This document shows, one piece after another, positions 1-7,445 of a DNA stretch of 14,555 nucleotides. Each line of letters begins with the position of its first letter. The stretch's first letter is position 1. Origin of the DNA: Bacteroidota bacterium (GTDB lineage Bacteria; Bacteroidota; Bacteroidia; Bacteroidales; CAJPTX01); the NCBI GenBank assembly GCA_002748015.1, contig PDRH01000136.1:1-14555 (forward strand), in the 5' to 3' direction. The notes beneath the pieces were generated by a model that worked only from the letters and a program-made list of their open reading frames with translations, was not told where the DNA came from and did not search any database. Made by a program: the position numbers and the translations under genes.

Positions 1-1120
1 CAAGAACGGAACGCCAGCCGCTCATGTTGTACGACACGATGATAAGCACCCCGGCCAGCACGGCCATGGGGATGAAGTCCATCAGGGGGGCAAGGAAGAG
101 CAGCAGCAGGAGTAGAACCACCGCATGGACTATCCCTGCCACCGGTGTCCGCCCCCCGTTGTTGATATTAGTCATGGTACGGGCGATGGCCCCCGTCACG
201 GGGATACCCCCGAACAGCGGCACGACGATATTGGCCACCCCCTGGGCCACCAGCTCCGTGTTAGCCCTATGCCTATCCCCAGTAACCCCATCGGCCACAG
301 ACGCAGAGAGCAGGGACTCTATCGCCCCCAGAAGCGCTATCGTAAAGGCCGGCGACACCAGCGACTGGAGCGTCTCAAAGCTCAACCTCGGAAGCACGGG
401 CCTAGGCAGCTGCCTCGATATCTGATACCTATCCCCTATGCACTCCAGGCCGCTAACATCGCCCACCTGCTTAAGTAGATAGGCCGCAACAGTCAGGACC
501 ACTATCGCCACAAGCGAGCCAGGCACCCGCTCCGAAACCCTCGGGCTAAGCACTATCAGCAGGATGCTCAAAATACCGAATAGCAGGGCTAACCAGCTCG
601 TAGCCCCCAGGCTCTGCACGTAGAGCGTCCACTTGCCAAAGAAGCTCCCGGGTATATCGCTAAGACCAAGCCCGAGCAAGTCGTTCATCTGCGTGGAGAA
701 GATAGTGACCGCAATCCCTGCCGTGAAGCCAACCACTATGGGGTACGGAATGAACTTGATGAGCGTCCCAAGGCGTAGCCCAGCCATCAGCAAGAGGATA
801 ACCCCGGCCATCATCGTGGCTACAATCAAGCCCGACAGGCCGAACTCCTGGATTATGCCGTACACGATGACGATGAACGCCCCCGTAGGGCCACCAATCT
901 GGACATTTGTCCCGCCCAACCCAGAGACTATCAGACCGCCCAGTATAGCCGTAAATATACCAACCTCAGGCGACACCCCGCTAGCTATACCGAAGGCGAT
1001 GGCCAGCGGCAGGGCCACGATACCAACGATAGTACCCGCCATCGCATCCTTGGCGAAGGCCGACCAGCCGTAGCCCCGGAGGGAGTCGACTATCTGCGGA
1101 CGGTAAGCACCTAATCTCAT
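1..1120 (-). CDS. SulP family inorganic anion (sulfate) permease, partial
   Basis: Reading the minus strand from the ATG at 1120 gives 373 codons without a stop, ending at the left edge of the window. The protein is very hydrophobic, with about ten membrane segments. It carries the SulP signature near residues 28-52 (AGTIVGIVALPLAIAFGIAS, then GVSP). The segment NVQIGGPTGAF (72-82) is the conserved SulP substrate-region motif, and GAIESLLSA(S)VADG (265-278) and FGGIPVTGAIART (303-315) are also typical of the family. Family members are usually about 500-570 residues with a cytoplasmic C-terminal STAS domain; that part is off the window, so its presence cannot be judged. SulP proteins move sulfate, bicarbonate or other anions across the inner membrane, and the substrate here is not determinable. 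AAGGG sits only 4 nt before the ATG, too close for a good ribosome site. The start is supported by the family-typical hydrophilic leader before the first membrane segment. Confidence 0.93.
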   Translation of the reverse strand, partial: MRLGAYRPQIVDSLRGYGWSAFAKDAMAGTIVGIVALPLAIAFGIASGVSPEVGIFTAILGGLIVSGLGGTNVQIGGPTGAFIVIVYGIIQEFGLSGLIVATMMAGVILLLMAGLRLGTLIKFIPYPIVVGFTAGIAVTIFSTQMNDLLGLGLSDIPGSFFGKWTLYVQSLGATSWLALLFGILSILLIVLSPRVSERVPGSLVAIVVLTVAAYLLKQVGDVSGLECIGDRYQISRQLPRPVLPRLSFETLQSLVSPAFTIALLGAIESLLSASVADGVTGDRHRANTELVAQGVANIVVPLFGGIPVTGAIARTMTNINNGGRTPVAGIVHAVVLLLLLLFLAPLMDFIPMAVLAGVLIIVSYNMSGWRSVL

Positions 1121-1157
1121 TATCCCTTGCGATTTGCCCCCTGTGGTGGCATAAGAC

Positions 1158-1189
1158 AAAAAAGAGGGATGCGGTCTCCCACACCCCTC
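1158..1189 (-). terminator. Rho-independent terminator after the C10 protease gene
   Basis: On the minus strand an 11-bp stem (GAGGGGTGTGG paired with CCGCATCCCTC, with two G-T wobbles) closes a GAGA tetraloop and is followed directly by six T residues. It begins 22 nt after the protease stop codon. On the plus strand the hairpin has no T tract, so it acts on minus-strand transcription only. Confidence 0.85.
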
Positions 1190-1211
1190 CGCGAAGGTAT
1201 ACTTTATTTCC

Positions 1212-2528
1212 CTAGTAGGATTCCATATTGTAGAATATCTTTCGGCTGAGGTTGTAATCACCCCAGACACCCTGGTTTATCCACCCATCGAGAAATCCGT
1301 ACCAGCCGAAATTCATGTATATCATGTCAGAATATTCGGTCCAGCTTTTTAGAGTCCACCAGAGGAATTTTATTCTAACCCGCCAACGCTGCTCCCAGTA
1401 GCCGTCTGCTATCCAGATATGGCCACTGTCCGAGCTGAAACCAGTAAGAAGAACCGGGTAATCGTATCGTATTTGGGAGTAGGCCCTATCGAAGGTGTAG
1501 CTAGCATAGTCCGCCCGCTCAAAGCCCAGATTCCGTAACCCAGTTCTGATATTAGGCAATGTTGCCGAACTGCCCTGTATGCCCCAAGAGTAATTCGGTA
1601 TCCTATCAGCTATAGTCCGCAGCATGCGCGATAGCGGGGTTGATATCTGCGTTTTAGCTAGGTAGAAAGGCATCATATCATAATCAAAGAGGGAAGGCGT
1701 ACGTAGGGTTGTACAGTATACCCCTATCGCAATGGCTGAGCACCCTGCCCTAGCGTGCTTAATCTTGGCATCAACATTGTAACCTGCACCTTGACCCCAG
1801 GCCGATTGTCTTATGAACTCGTAGACACCTACCGTACGGAGTCCCCACGAACCTTTATGGTGTGCTCCGCGTACAGCCCGTGTCCTAGCATCAGGATCTG
1901 CATCGTTGGGCAGATTGCTATCATCTGCCCCATCCGAATCATCCTCACCGACAAGCTCAATGCTAACGCTATAGTCTGTGGTGGAAGCCTTGTTTAGCGC
2001 ATCCCAGAACTCTATAATATCCTGAGGAATTTCCTTCTCTTGGCTCATCTCTCCCTCAATGCGGTCAAGCTCCTCATTAAGCCAGATAGCAAAGGGATGC
2101 CCCTCTGTCAAGTCATCTTGGCTCGAAATGTGGCCACGCTCCGCAAAAGCGTACATCCTCAATCCAGCGGCCCTATCAGCGGGTAGCACCATATACCCGT
2201 CTGAACTGCCGAAGTTTACGATGTATAGGAGGGGAACGCTCCCTTTAGATAGCGGAACTACGGAAGAAACTGTAGAGGGCTTTGACGGGAGGGGCATGAG
2301 CGGTACGCTAGCACGACTACCAGGAATGCCACCCTTCTGAACAGCATCATAGTATACCTGCGCTAGCAGCTCTGCCTCTTCGGAGGATATCTGGCGTGAA
2401 ACCCCTTCCGCTACAACTGAACTCTTCCTAATTCCTGGGTCTACTGTGTGGATATTATCGTTCTCCTTCTCGCATGATAGCACAAAGAACGATAGAGCGA
2501 GGGTTGCTAAAACGATATATCTTTTCAT
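1212..2528 (-). CDS. Secreted C10 family (streptopain-like) cysteine protease, lipoprotein
   Basis: A 438-residue predicted zymogen. Residues 1-19 are a lipoprotein signal peptide with lipobox LSC, the lipidated Cys being C19. Residues about 45-135 resemble the Spi-type inhibitory prodomain (LYIVNF...GYMVLPADRA...AFAERG). The catalytic domain follows. WGQ at 244-246 precedes the nucleophile C263 in AGCSAIAIG, the catalytic His is H370 in SGHIWIADG, and NFGWYGFLDGW (406-416) matches the Trp-rich loop of streptopain. The Cys-His spacing of 107 residues is shorter than the 148 of SpeB, and the Gln usual at the end of the GCxAxAxxQ motif is Gly 269, so activity is likely but not certain. Such proteases are exported and cleave host or environmental proteins. 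The ATG follows the upstream lipoprotein stop by 4 nt, which suggests translational coupling. The gene is more AT-rich than its neighbours. Confidence 0.9.
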   Translation of the reverse strand: MKRYIVLATLALSFFVLSCEKENDNIHTVDPGIRKSSVVAEGVSRQISSEEAELLAQVYYDAVQKGGIPGSRASVPLMPLPSKPSTVSSVVPLSKGSVPLLYIVNFGSSDGYMVLPADRAAGLRMYAFAERGHISSQDDLTEGHPFAIWLNEELDRIEGEMSQEKEIPQDIIEFWDALNKASTTDYSVSIELVGEDDSDGADDSNLPNDADPDARTRAVRGAHHKGSWGLRTVGVYEFIRQSAWGQGAGYNVDAKIKHARAGCSAIAIGVYCTTLRTPSLFDYDMMPFYLAKTQISTPLSRMLRTIADRIPNYSWGIQGSSATLPNIRTGLRNLGFERADYASYTFDRAYSQIRYDYPVLLTGFSSDSGHIWIADGYWEQRWRVRIKFLWWTLKSWTEYSDMIYMNFGWYGFLDGWINQGVWGDYNLSRKIFYNMESY

Positions 2529-2532
2529 TGCA

Positions 2533-3090
2533 TTAGTCTTTTAGTTGTTTAGCTAGTTCTATTTTTCCTCCTTTCGATATTATAAATGGTATTGCACTCG
2601 TAAAATCAGTAATTACATCGCCTTCATTCACAGCAAGCTCTTTAACGATGATGGATGGCAATGCCTCCTTATCGTACCGCACGGTCAGCCGGTTCTTAAT
2701 GCCGCCATCTATTGCTATGTAGAGGCTAGAGTTCGGGATATCCCCAGGCTGAGCCTGCTTTACGGGGAAGTAGAGTATATATGAATAGTCATCTACCCTA
2801 CTCGCCCTAAAGATGTAATGCGAATTTCTGTCGGGGTTTTCATAGGCGACAAAGCTATCCCCCTCCTTCCGATATGCTATGATATTGAGAGCATCATGCC
2901 TTATAGGACCATTCTCATTTACAAAAACTACAGGGATAAAGGACTCTACTGAAGGACTATTTAAAGCCTCCGAATTGCTCCCCTGTGCACTTTCAGAGCC
3001 TTCTCCCTTCGTGTTCTTGTCACAGGCTATTGGTATCAGGTAAAAGCCAACTCCTAGTATTATTGCAAGTAGTATACGGTGCTTTGCCAT
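2533..3090 (-). CDS. Lipoprotein of unknown function paired with the C10 protease
   Basis: A 185-residue protein with a hydrophobic N-terminus and a lipobox at PIAC (lipidated Cys C23), then a low-complexity Ser/Glu/Asn linker to about residue 50. The mature part (about 50-185) alternates short hydrophobic and polar stretches consistent with a small beta-rich domain; I do not recognise the family. It is the first gene of a two-gene unit with the C10 protease, separated by only 4 nt. In Bacteroides fragilis, C10 proteases are genetically coupled to small staphostatin-like inhibitors, so an inhibitor, chaperone or substrate-binding partner is a reasonable hypothesis. That role is inferred from position only. 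No Shine-Dalgarno sequence is visible before the ATG. Confidence 0.85.
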   Translation of the reverse strand: MAKHRILLAIILGVGFYLIPIACDKNTKGEGSESAQGSNSEALNSPSVESFIPVVFVNENGPIRHDALNIIAYRKEGDSFVAYENPDRNSHYIFRASRVDDYSYILYFPVKQAQPGDIPNSSLYIAIDGGIKNRLTVRYDKEALPSIIVKELAVNEGDVITDFTSAIPFIISKGGKIELAKQLKD

Positions 3091-3305
3091 GTCTTCGAGC
3101 GTTTAGAATATATTTGCAAGCTAACAAATTAAACTGATAGAATAGGCTTTTTTGGTGCTATTGCGGTCAATACCCTATTCGAGGTGATGAATGGGTTCTG
3201 GTATATACCTGCCTAGCGTAGAGTATAAGACACTACGGCGAAAGATCCACTACTAGATAGCAAGAGCTTGCAGTATGCGGTAGATAATTCAGCTTATCGC
3301 CAGAA
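3091..3305. other. Intergenic region between the frd operon end and the lipoprotein/protease unit
   Basis: This AT-rich gap has no convincing gene. It should hold the promoter of the lipoprotein-protease unit. The best minus-strand candidate is TTAATTTG at 3125-3132, one mismatch from the TAnnTTTG -7 consensus and 34 nt before the ATG, without a clear TTTG box upstream of it. A small inverted repeat GCAAG-AG-CTTGC lies near 3260-3272. Confidence 0.4.
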
Positions 3306-3340
3306 AAGGGGGGAGGTGCGCATAGCGCACCTCCCCCCTT
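3306..3340 (-). terminator. Terminator of the frd operon (16-bp perfect stem)
   Basis: Positions 3306-3321 and 3325-3340 are perfectly complementary (16 bp, including six consecutive G-C pairs) around a 3-nt loop. On the minus strand the stem ends in TT and continues into two more T residues. It starts 23 nt after the frdB stop codon and lies at the junction before the next unit. Confidence 0.85.
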
Positions 3341-3363
3341 AACTATACTTATAACAGCTTTCC

Positions 3364-4107
3364 CTAGTCCTGCAGCTTCGCCACTAAATACTCCCGGTTC
3401 AGCCTGGCAATATTGGCTATCGAAATCCCCTTCGGGCACTCAGCCTCGCACGCACGCGTATTGGTACATCCCCCGAAACCCAGCTCGTCCATCTTGGCCA
3501 GCATACGCTTAACCCGCTTGGCCGCCTCCGGACGCCCCTGCGGCAGCAACGCATACTGCGAAACCTTCGCCGCCACGAACAGCATCGCCGAGGAGTTCTT
3601 GCACGTAGCCACGCAGGCACCACAACCGATGCACCCCGAGCTATCGATGCTCTCGTCCGACACATCCTTCGGTATCAAAAGCGTATTGGCATCCAGCGCA
3701 GATCCAACATCCGTCGAGATGAAGCCCCCCGCCTGCTGGATCTTATCAAAGGCATTCCGGTCTACTATCAAGTCCTTGATGACCGGGAACGCCCCAGAAC
3801 GCCAAGGTTCCACCGTTATCGTTGACCCATCCGCAAAGGAGCGCATGTGTAGCTCGCAGGTCGTCGTCTTGCTCTCCGGACCATGCGGATGCCCATTGAT
3901 GTACATCGAGCAGCAGCCGCATATCCCCTCCCGGCAGTCATGGTCGAAGGCAACCGGCTCCAACCCACGGGTCAGCAGCTCGGAATTCAGGTAGTCCATC
4001 ATCTCCAGGAAGGACATATCCCCCACCACATTGTCCAAATCGTATTTCTCGAAGCGCCCCTTCGCCTTGGCATCTGCCTGGCGCCATATCTTAAGCGTGA
4101 ATTTCAT
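3364..4107 (-). CDS. frdB: Fumarate reductase/succinate dehydrogenase iron-sulfur subunit
   Basis: A 247-residue subunit that carries electrons between the FAD of FrdA and the membrane quinone site. All cluster ligands are visible: the plant-type [2Fe-2S] set C58, C63, C66 (in CREGICGCC) and C84; the [4Fe-4S] set C159, C162, C165 (CIGCGAC) and C224 (ECPKGI); and the [3Fe-4S] set C169, C214 and C220. C65 replaces the Ser often found in the first motif. Length and spacing match complete members of the family. The ATG begins on the base right after the TAG stop of the CAP-like gene (4108-4110), so the two are almost certainly translationally coupled; a G-rich AAGGGGG lies 7 nt before the ATG. 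The gene is separated from its partner frdA by two CAP-type genes. In Bacteroidales the complex usually works as an anaerobic fumarate reductase, and direction cannot be read from sequence. Confidence 0.96.
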   Translation of the reverse strand: MKFTLKIWRQADAKAKGRFEKYDLDNVVGDMSFLEMMDYLNSELLTRGLEPVAFDHDCREGICGCCSMYINGHPHGPESKTTTCELHMRSFADGSTITVEPWRSGAFPVIKDLIVDRNAFDKIQQAGGFISTDVGSALDANTLLIPKDVSDESIDSSGCIGCGACVATCKNSSAMLFVAAKVSQYALLPQGRPEAAKRVKRMLAKMDELGFGGCTNTRACEAECPKGISIANIARLNREYLVAKLQD

Positions 4108-4770
4108 CTATTGGCCCCCTTCTTGTTTCTCCTCAGTTTTTCTTTTCGCAAAGTATAGCACCACCTTCGGCGCTCCGCTCGCGCTGGGTAGGCAGCCCGA
4201 CTGCGCCACACCCAGCCTATTGTACTTCATATCCAAAACCATCTCTCTATGGATTGCAGGGTTCGCCCCCAAATCCTCTAGGAGACGTATCACTATCTCC
4301 CGTGGCGACTTCAAATCGGTAACGATGCACTCCCCGGGCTTCAAATCGTACTCCTCGCCAAGCGTCGGGATGCCCAGCTCCACCCCAGTAGGTTTCTTCT
4401 GCAGGAACTCCCCGGCTAGAGCGCACAGACGCTCATCCAGCTCCAAAGGCTTCAGCTTACGCTTCTCATCCCGAAGGGCGTAGAACAGCGACTCCATGGA
4501 TGAAGAACGATGCACCAAGGGGCGAATCTGCTCCTCGGCAAAACCCTCCGGATTATCCCTAACCCGGTTCACCCAGAAGAGCAGGCTCTCGCTAAAGGCC
4601 ACATCATCCTTAAGCTCCTCCCACGCTACCGCCCCCTCCACCATGCCAGCATCCCCCTCATTCTGGATGTACTTGTCCCCGGAGCACGCCCCCAGAAAAC
4701 CCGCTGCCGCAACAAGCCACAGCATCCACCCAATGCGAGCCACTTGCGAGTAGAGCCTACGTATATCCAT
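4108..4770 (-). CDS. Diverged CAP (SCP/PR-1-like) superfamily lipoprotein
   Basis: A 220-residue protein with signal peptide and lipobox LGAC (lipidated Cys C29). The mature part resembles a CAP domain and the neighbouring protein encoded at 4803-5477. LLFWVNRVRDNPEGFAEE (63-80) matches LLKWHNMARTDPKGFADK there, and SPREIVIRLLEDLG followed by IHREMVLDMKYNRLGVA (173-189) matches its C-terminal CAP motif. One cavity His (H174) remains, but the internal His-Asn motif and the AEN motif around the other ligands are not visible, so it may have lost any ligand- or metal-dependent function. It is probably a tandem duplicate that diverged. AAGGAGG lies 10 nt before the ATG. It is the fourth gene of the frd operon and abuts frdB with no spacer. 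Its role in the operon is unknown. Confidence 0.8.
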   Translation of the reverse strand: MDIRRLYSQVARIGWMLWLVAAAGFLGACSGDKYIQNEGDAGMVEGAVAWEELKDDVAFSESLLFWVNRVRDNPEGFAEEQIRPLVHRSSSMESLFYALRDEKRKLKPLELDERLCALAGEFLQKKPTGVELGIPTLGEEYDLKPGECIVTDLKSPREIVIRLLEDLGANPAIHREMVLDMKYNRLGVAQSGCLPSASGAPKVVLYFAKRKTEEKQEGGQ

Positions 4771-4802
4771 CTAGCCTAACCCTCCTTCTTTCGCCCAACG
4801 CA

Positions 4803-5477
4803 CTACTTACCGTAGTCGAGCACCGTCACGCTCCAGTGCGGGGCATACCCGCCAGCAGCATACCCCACCCCCATCTTCGAGTACTTCGGGTTCATGATAT
4901 TCTTCCTATGCCCACGGCTTGGAGTCCCGGCATCTTTCAGCAAGCGCAAGGTGATCGCCTTCCCGCTCTTCGCCCCGCCAAAGGCCATGTTCTCTGCAAA
5001 AATACCCATGGACGTATTGAGCTTATTGTGCTTCATCCCCCCCTCCTGGTTACGCTTGTCAGCCCACTGCTGCGCATAGGAGCAGAACGCCGACGACAGC
5101 TCTAGCTTCCCCATCGGGGCCTTACTCTGGAACTCCTCGTAGCACTCCCGCTCCGCCTCCCCAGAACCCGTCAGGTACTTATCAGCAAAGCCCTTCGGGT
5201 CGGTCCGAGCCATGTTATGCCACTTCAGCAGGTCTTCAGCTAGCTCCTGGTTGCTCTCAGCAACATGGCCAGGCTCCACATCATCCGACTCCGATGTACC
5301 CGCCCCCTGCTTCTTCCCGCTCTGCCGCCTCTCCTTCTTGCCACCGGATTCGCCCAGCTCACCAAGGTCTATCCTATCACCCTTGCACGCCTCGAGCGTA
5401 CTGCTCGCCAGGAAAACCGTCGCAACCACCGCCACCCAGCGGCTCGCCAGCTTAGCTATACCCTTCCAATTCGCCAT
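4803..5477 (-). CDS. CAP (SCP/PR-1-like, YkwD-type) domain lipoprotein
   Basis: A 224-residue protein with an N-terminal signal sequence and probable lipobox LEAC (Cys C31), a charged Gly/Lys/Ser linker (about 35-75), then one CAP domain (about 76-224). Motifs visible are LLKWHNMARTDP (83-94), MKHN (148-151), the AEN motif at 161-163, GHRKNIM (189-195) and a final WSVTVLDYG strand. The expected cavity residues H150, E162 and H190 are present, so the fold should be intact. Bacterial CAP proteins are secreted or surface-bound, and most have no known biochemical role. The gene sits 24 nt after frdA with AGGAGG 7 nt before its ATG, so it is clearly part of the frd transcription unit. That location is unusual, since FrdA and FrdB are cytoplasmic and this protein is exported. 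Confidence 0.9.
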   Translation of the reverse strand: MANWKGIAKLASRWVAVVATVFLASSTLEACKGDRIDLGELGESGGKKERRQSGKKQGAGTSESDDVEPGHVAESNQELAEDLLKWHNMARTDPKGFADKYLTGSGEAERECYEEFQSKAPMGKLELSSAFCSYAQQWADKRNQEGGMKHNKLNTSMGIFAENMAFGGAKSGKAITLRLLKDAGTPSRGHRKNIMNPKYSKMGVGYAAGGYAPHWSVTVLDYGK

Positions 5478-5501
5478 TACTAATCCTCCTGCTTTAAATT
5501 G

Positions 5502-7421
5502 CTACTTGTAGCTCCGAACCGCCAGCTTGATGTACTCGAAGGTCAGCTCCTCCTTATGCAGCACCGGTGCCTCCTTCGCCCCCTTGTACTCCCAGGCCGA
5601 AACGTACGAGTACTCCTCATCTATACGCATCGCCTCGCCCGTCTCCGTCTGCGACTCCTCCCGGAAGTGCGCACCGCAGCTCTCCCCGCGGCTCAGCGCA
5701 TCGTGGCACATCAGCTTGCCAATGCCAAAGTAGTCAGCCACACGCCCAGCCTTCTCCAGCTCCTGATTCAGACTGTCCGCCGTCCCCGGCACGCGCAAAT
5801 CGCGCCAGAACTCCTCCTCCAGCGCATCCAGCTCCACCAGCGCCTTCTTTAGCCCCTCCTCATTCCGAGATATACCGCAGTAATCCCACATGATTTTGCC
5901 CAGGCGCTTATGGAAGGACGAAGCGCTCTTCGTCCCCTTAACCCCCATCAGGCGGTCAATCTTCGCCTGCGCCTCCTTCTCGGCCGCCTCGAACTCCGGC
6001 GTATCCGTGCTGAAGCGCGGCACCGCTATCTGGTCGCTCAGGTAGTCAGCTATCGTATACGGCAGGATGAAGTAGCCATCCCCCGAGGTCTGCATCAACG
6101 AGGCTGAGCCCAGACGGTTAGCCCCCTGGTCAGAGAAGTTGCTCTCGCCGATGGAGAACAGCCCCGGAATCGTCGTCATCAGATTGTAATCCACCCAAAG
6201 CCCCCCCATCGTATAGTGCCCCGTCGGGTAGATACGCATCGGCGTATGAAGCGGATTCTCACCCACTATCTTCTCGTACATCTCGAACAGGTTGGCGTAA
6301 CGCTCCGTCAGCACCTTCTCCCCGAGGCGTTCCTTCGCCGAGGCAAAGTCCAGGTACACCGACTGACCACCAGGCCCCACGCCGTAGCCCGCATCGCAGC
6401 GCTCCTTGGCCGCACGCGACGCCACATCCCGCGACACCAGGTTACCAAAGGACGGATACCGCCGCTCCAGGTAGTAGTCCCTCTCCTCCTCCGGTATCTC
6501 GCTCGGCTTACGGGTATCACCCTTCGCCTTCGGCACCCATATCCGCCCATCATTACGCAGCGACTCCGACATCAGCGTCAGCTTGCTCTGGAACTCATTC
6601 AGCATCGGGATGCCCGTCGGGTGAATCTGGATGAACGACGGGTTGCCGAAGAACGCCCCATTACGGTACGCCGCCCACGCCGCCGAGCCATTCGAGTTCA
6701 GCGCCAGCGTCGAATAGTAGTACACCGAGCCGTAGCCCCCCGTGGCCAGCACCACCGCATGCGCAGAATGGCGCTCCATCTCCCCCGTAATCAGGTTACG
6801 CGTTATGATACCCCGCGCACGCCCATCCACCTTCACGATGTTCATCATCTCACGCCGCGCATACACCGTAACAGTACCCGCCGCCACCTGTCGGTTAAGC
6901 GTGCTGTACGCCCCCAGCAGCATCTGCTGGCCCGTCAGGCCCTTCGCGTAGAACGTACGCGACACCTGCACACCGCCAAACGAGCGGGTCTCCAGCGTCC
7001 CCCCCTCCTGCCGCGCAAAGGGCACACCGACCGCCGTGAAGTGATCGATCACATCCCGGCTCACCTGCGCCGCACGGTACGTATTCGCCTCACGGGAGCG
7101 GAAATCCCCCCCCTTGATCATATCGTAGAACAGGCGATACACGCTATCGTTGTCATTCTTGTAGTTCTTCGCCGCGCTCGTTCCACCCTGCGCCGCCACC
7201 GAGTGCGCACGCCGCGGGCTATCCTGAAAGCAGAAAACCTTCACGTTGTAGCCCATCTCCCCCAGCGCAGACGCAGCGGTCGCACCCGAAAGACCCGTCC
7301 CCACGATGATGATATCCAGCTTCCTGCGGTTCGCCGGGTTAACCAGCCGCAGATGCTCCTTATGATGATCCCACTTATCGGCCAAAGGCCCTTCCGGCAC
7401 TCTCGAATCCAGTATGCTCAT
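5502..7421 (-). CDS. frdA: Fumarate reductase/succinate dehydrogenase flavoprotein subunit
   Basis: A 639-residue catalytic subunit interconverting fumarate and succinate at a covalently bound FAD. The dinucleotide fold GTGLSGATAA is at 41-50. H73 in RRAHSVAAQGG is the FAD-linked His. Substrate-site residues are present: H267 in IQIHPTG, R331 in VSRDVASRA and H402 in PTGHYTMGG. SIGESNFSDQGANRLGSASL (423-442) is the C-terminal FAD-contact motif. Length fits the single-cytochrome (B. subtilis/Bacteroides-like) class. AGGAGG lies 10 nt before the ATG, and the gene starts 24 nt after frdC. In other Bacteroidota frdB normally follows; here two CAP-type genes intervene. The name sdhA is equally valid. 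Confidence 0.97.
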   Translation of the reverse strand: MSILDSRVPEGPLADKWDHHKEHLRLVNPANRRKLDIIIVGTGLSGATAASALGEMGYNVKVFCFQDSPRRAHSVAAQGGTSAAKNYKNDNDSVYRLFYDMIKGGDFRSREANTYRAAQVSRDVIDHFTAVGVPFARQEGGTLETRSFGGVQVSRTFYAKGLTGQQMLLGAYSTLNRQVAAGTVTVYARREMMNIVKVDGRARGIITRNLITGEMERHSAHAVVLATGGYGSVYYYSTLALNSNGSAAWAAYRNGAFFGNPSFIQIHPTGIPMLNEFQSKLTLMSESLRNDGRIWVPKAKGDTRKPSEIPEEERDYYLERRYPSFGNLVSRDVASRAAKERCDAGYGVGPGGQSVYLDFASAKERLGEKVLTERYANLFEMYEKIVGENPLHTPMRIYPTGHYTMGGLWVDYNLMTTIPGLFSIGESNFSDQGANRLGSASLMQTSGDGYFILPYTIADYLSDQIAVPRFSTDTPEFEAAEKEAQAKIDRLMGVKGTKSASSFHKRLGKIMWDYCGISRNEEGLKKALVELDALEEEFWRDLRVPGTADSLNQELEKAGRVADYFGIGKLMCHDALSRGESCGAHFREESQTETGEAMRIDEEYSYVSAWEYKGAKEAPVLHKEELTFEYIKLAVRSYK

Positions 7422-7445
7422 AGCTCTTACCCCTCCTCAGGGCCT

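Noticed and set aside
633..1073. Plus-strand open frame opposite sulP
   Set aside because: Pro/Ile/Thr-rich shadow; the minus strand encodes continuous SulP motifs.
1192..1199. Minus-strand TACCTTCG as a -7 box for sulP
   Set aside because: It has one mismatch and no -33 box, and it would start transcription inside the stem of the protease terminator.
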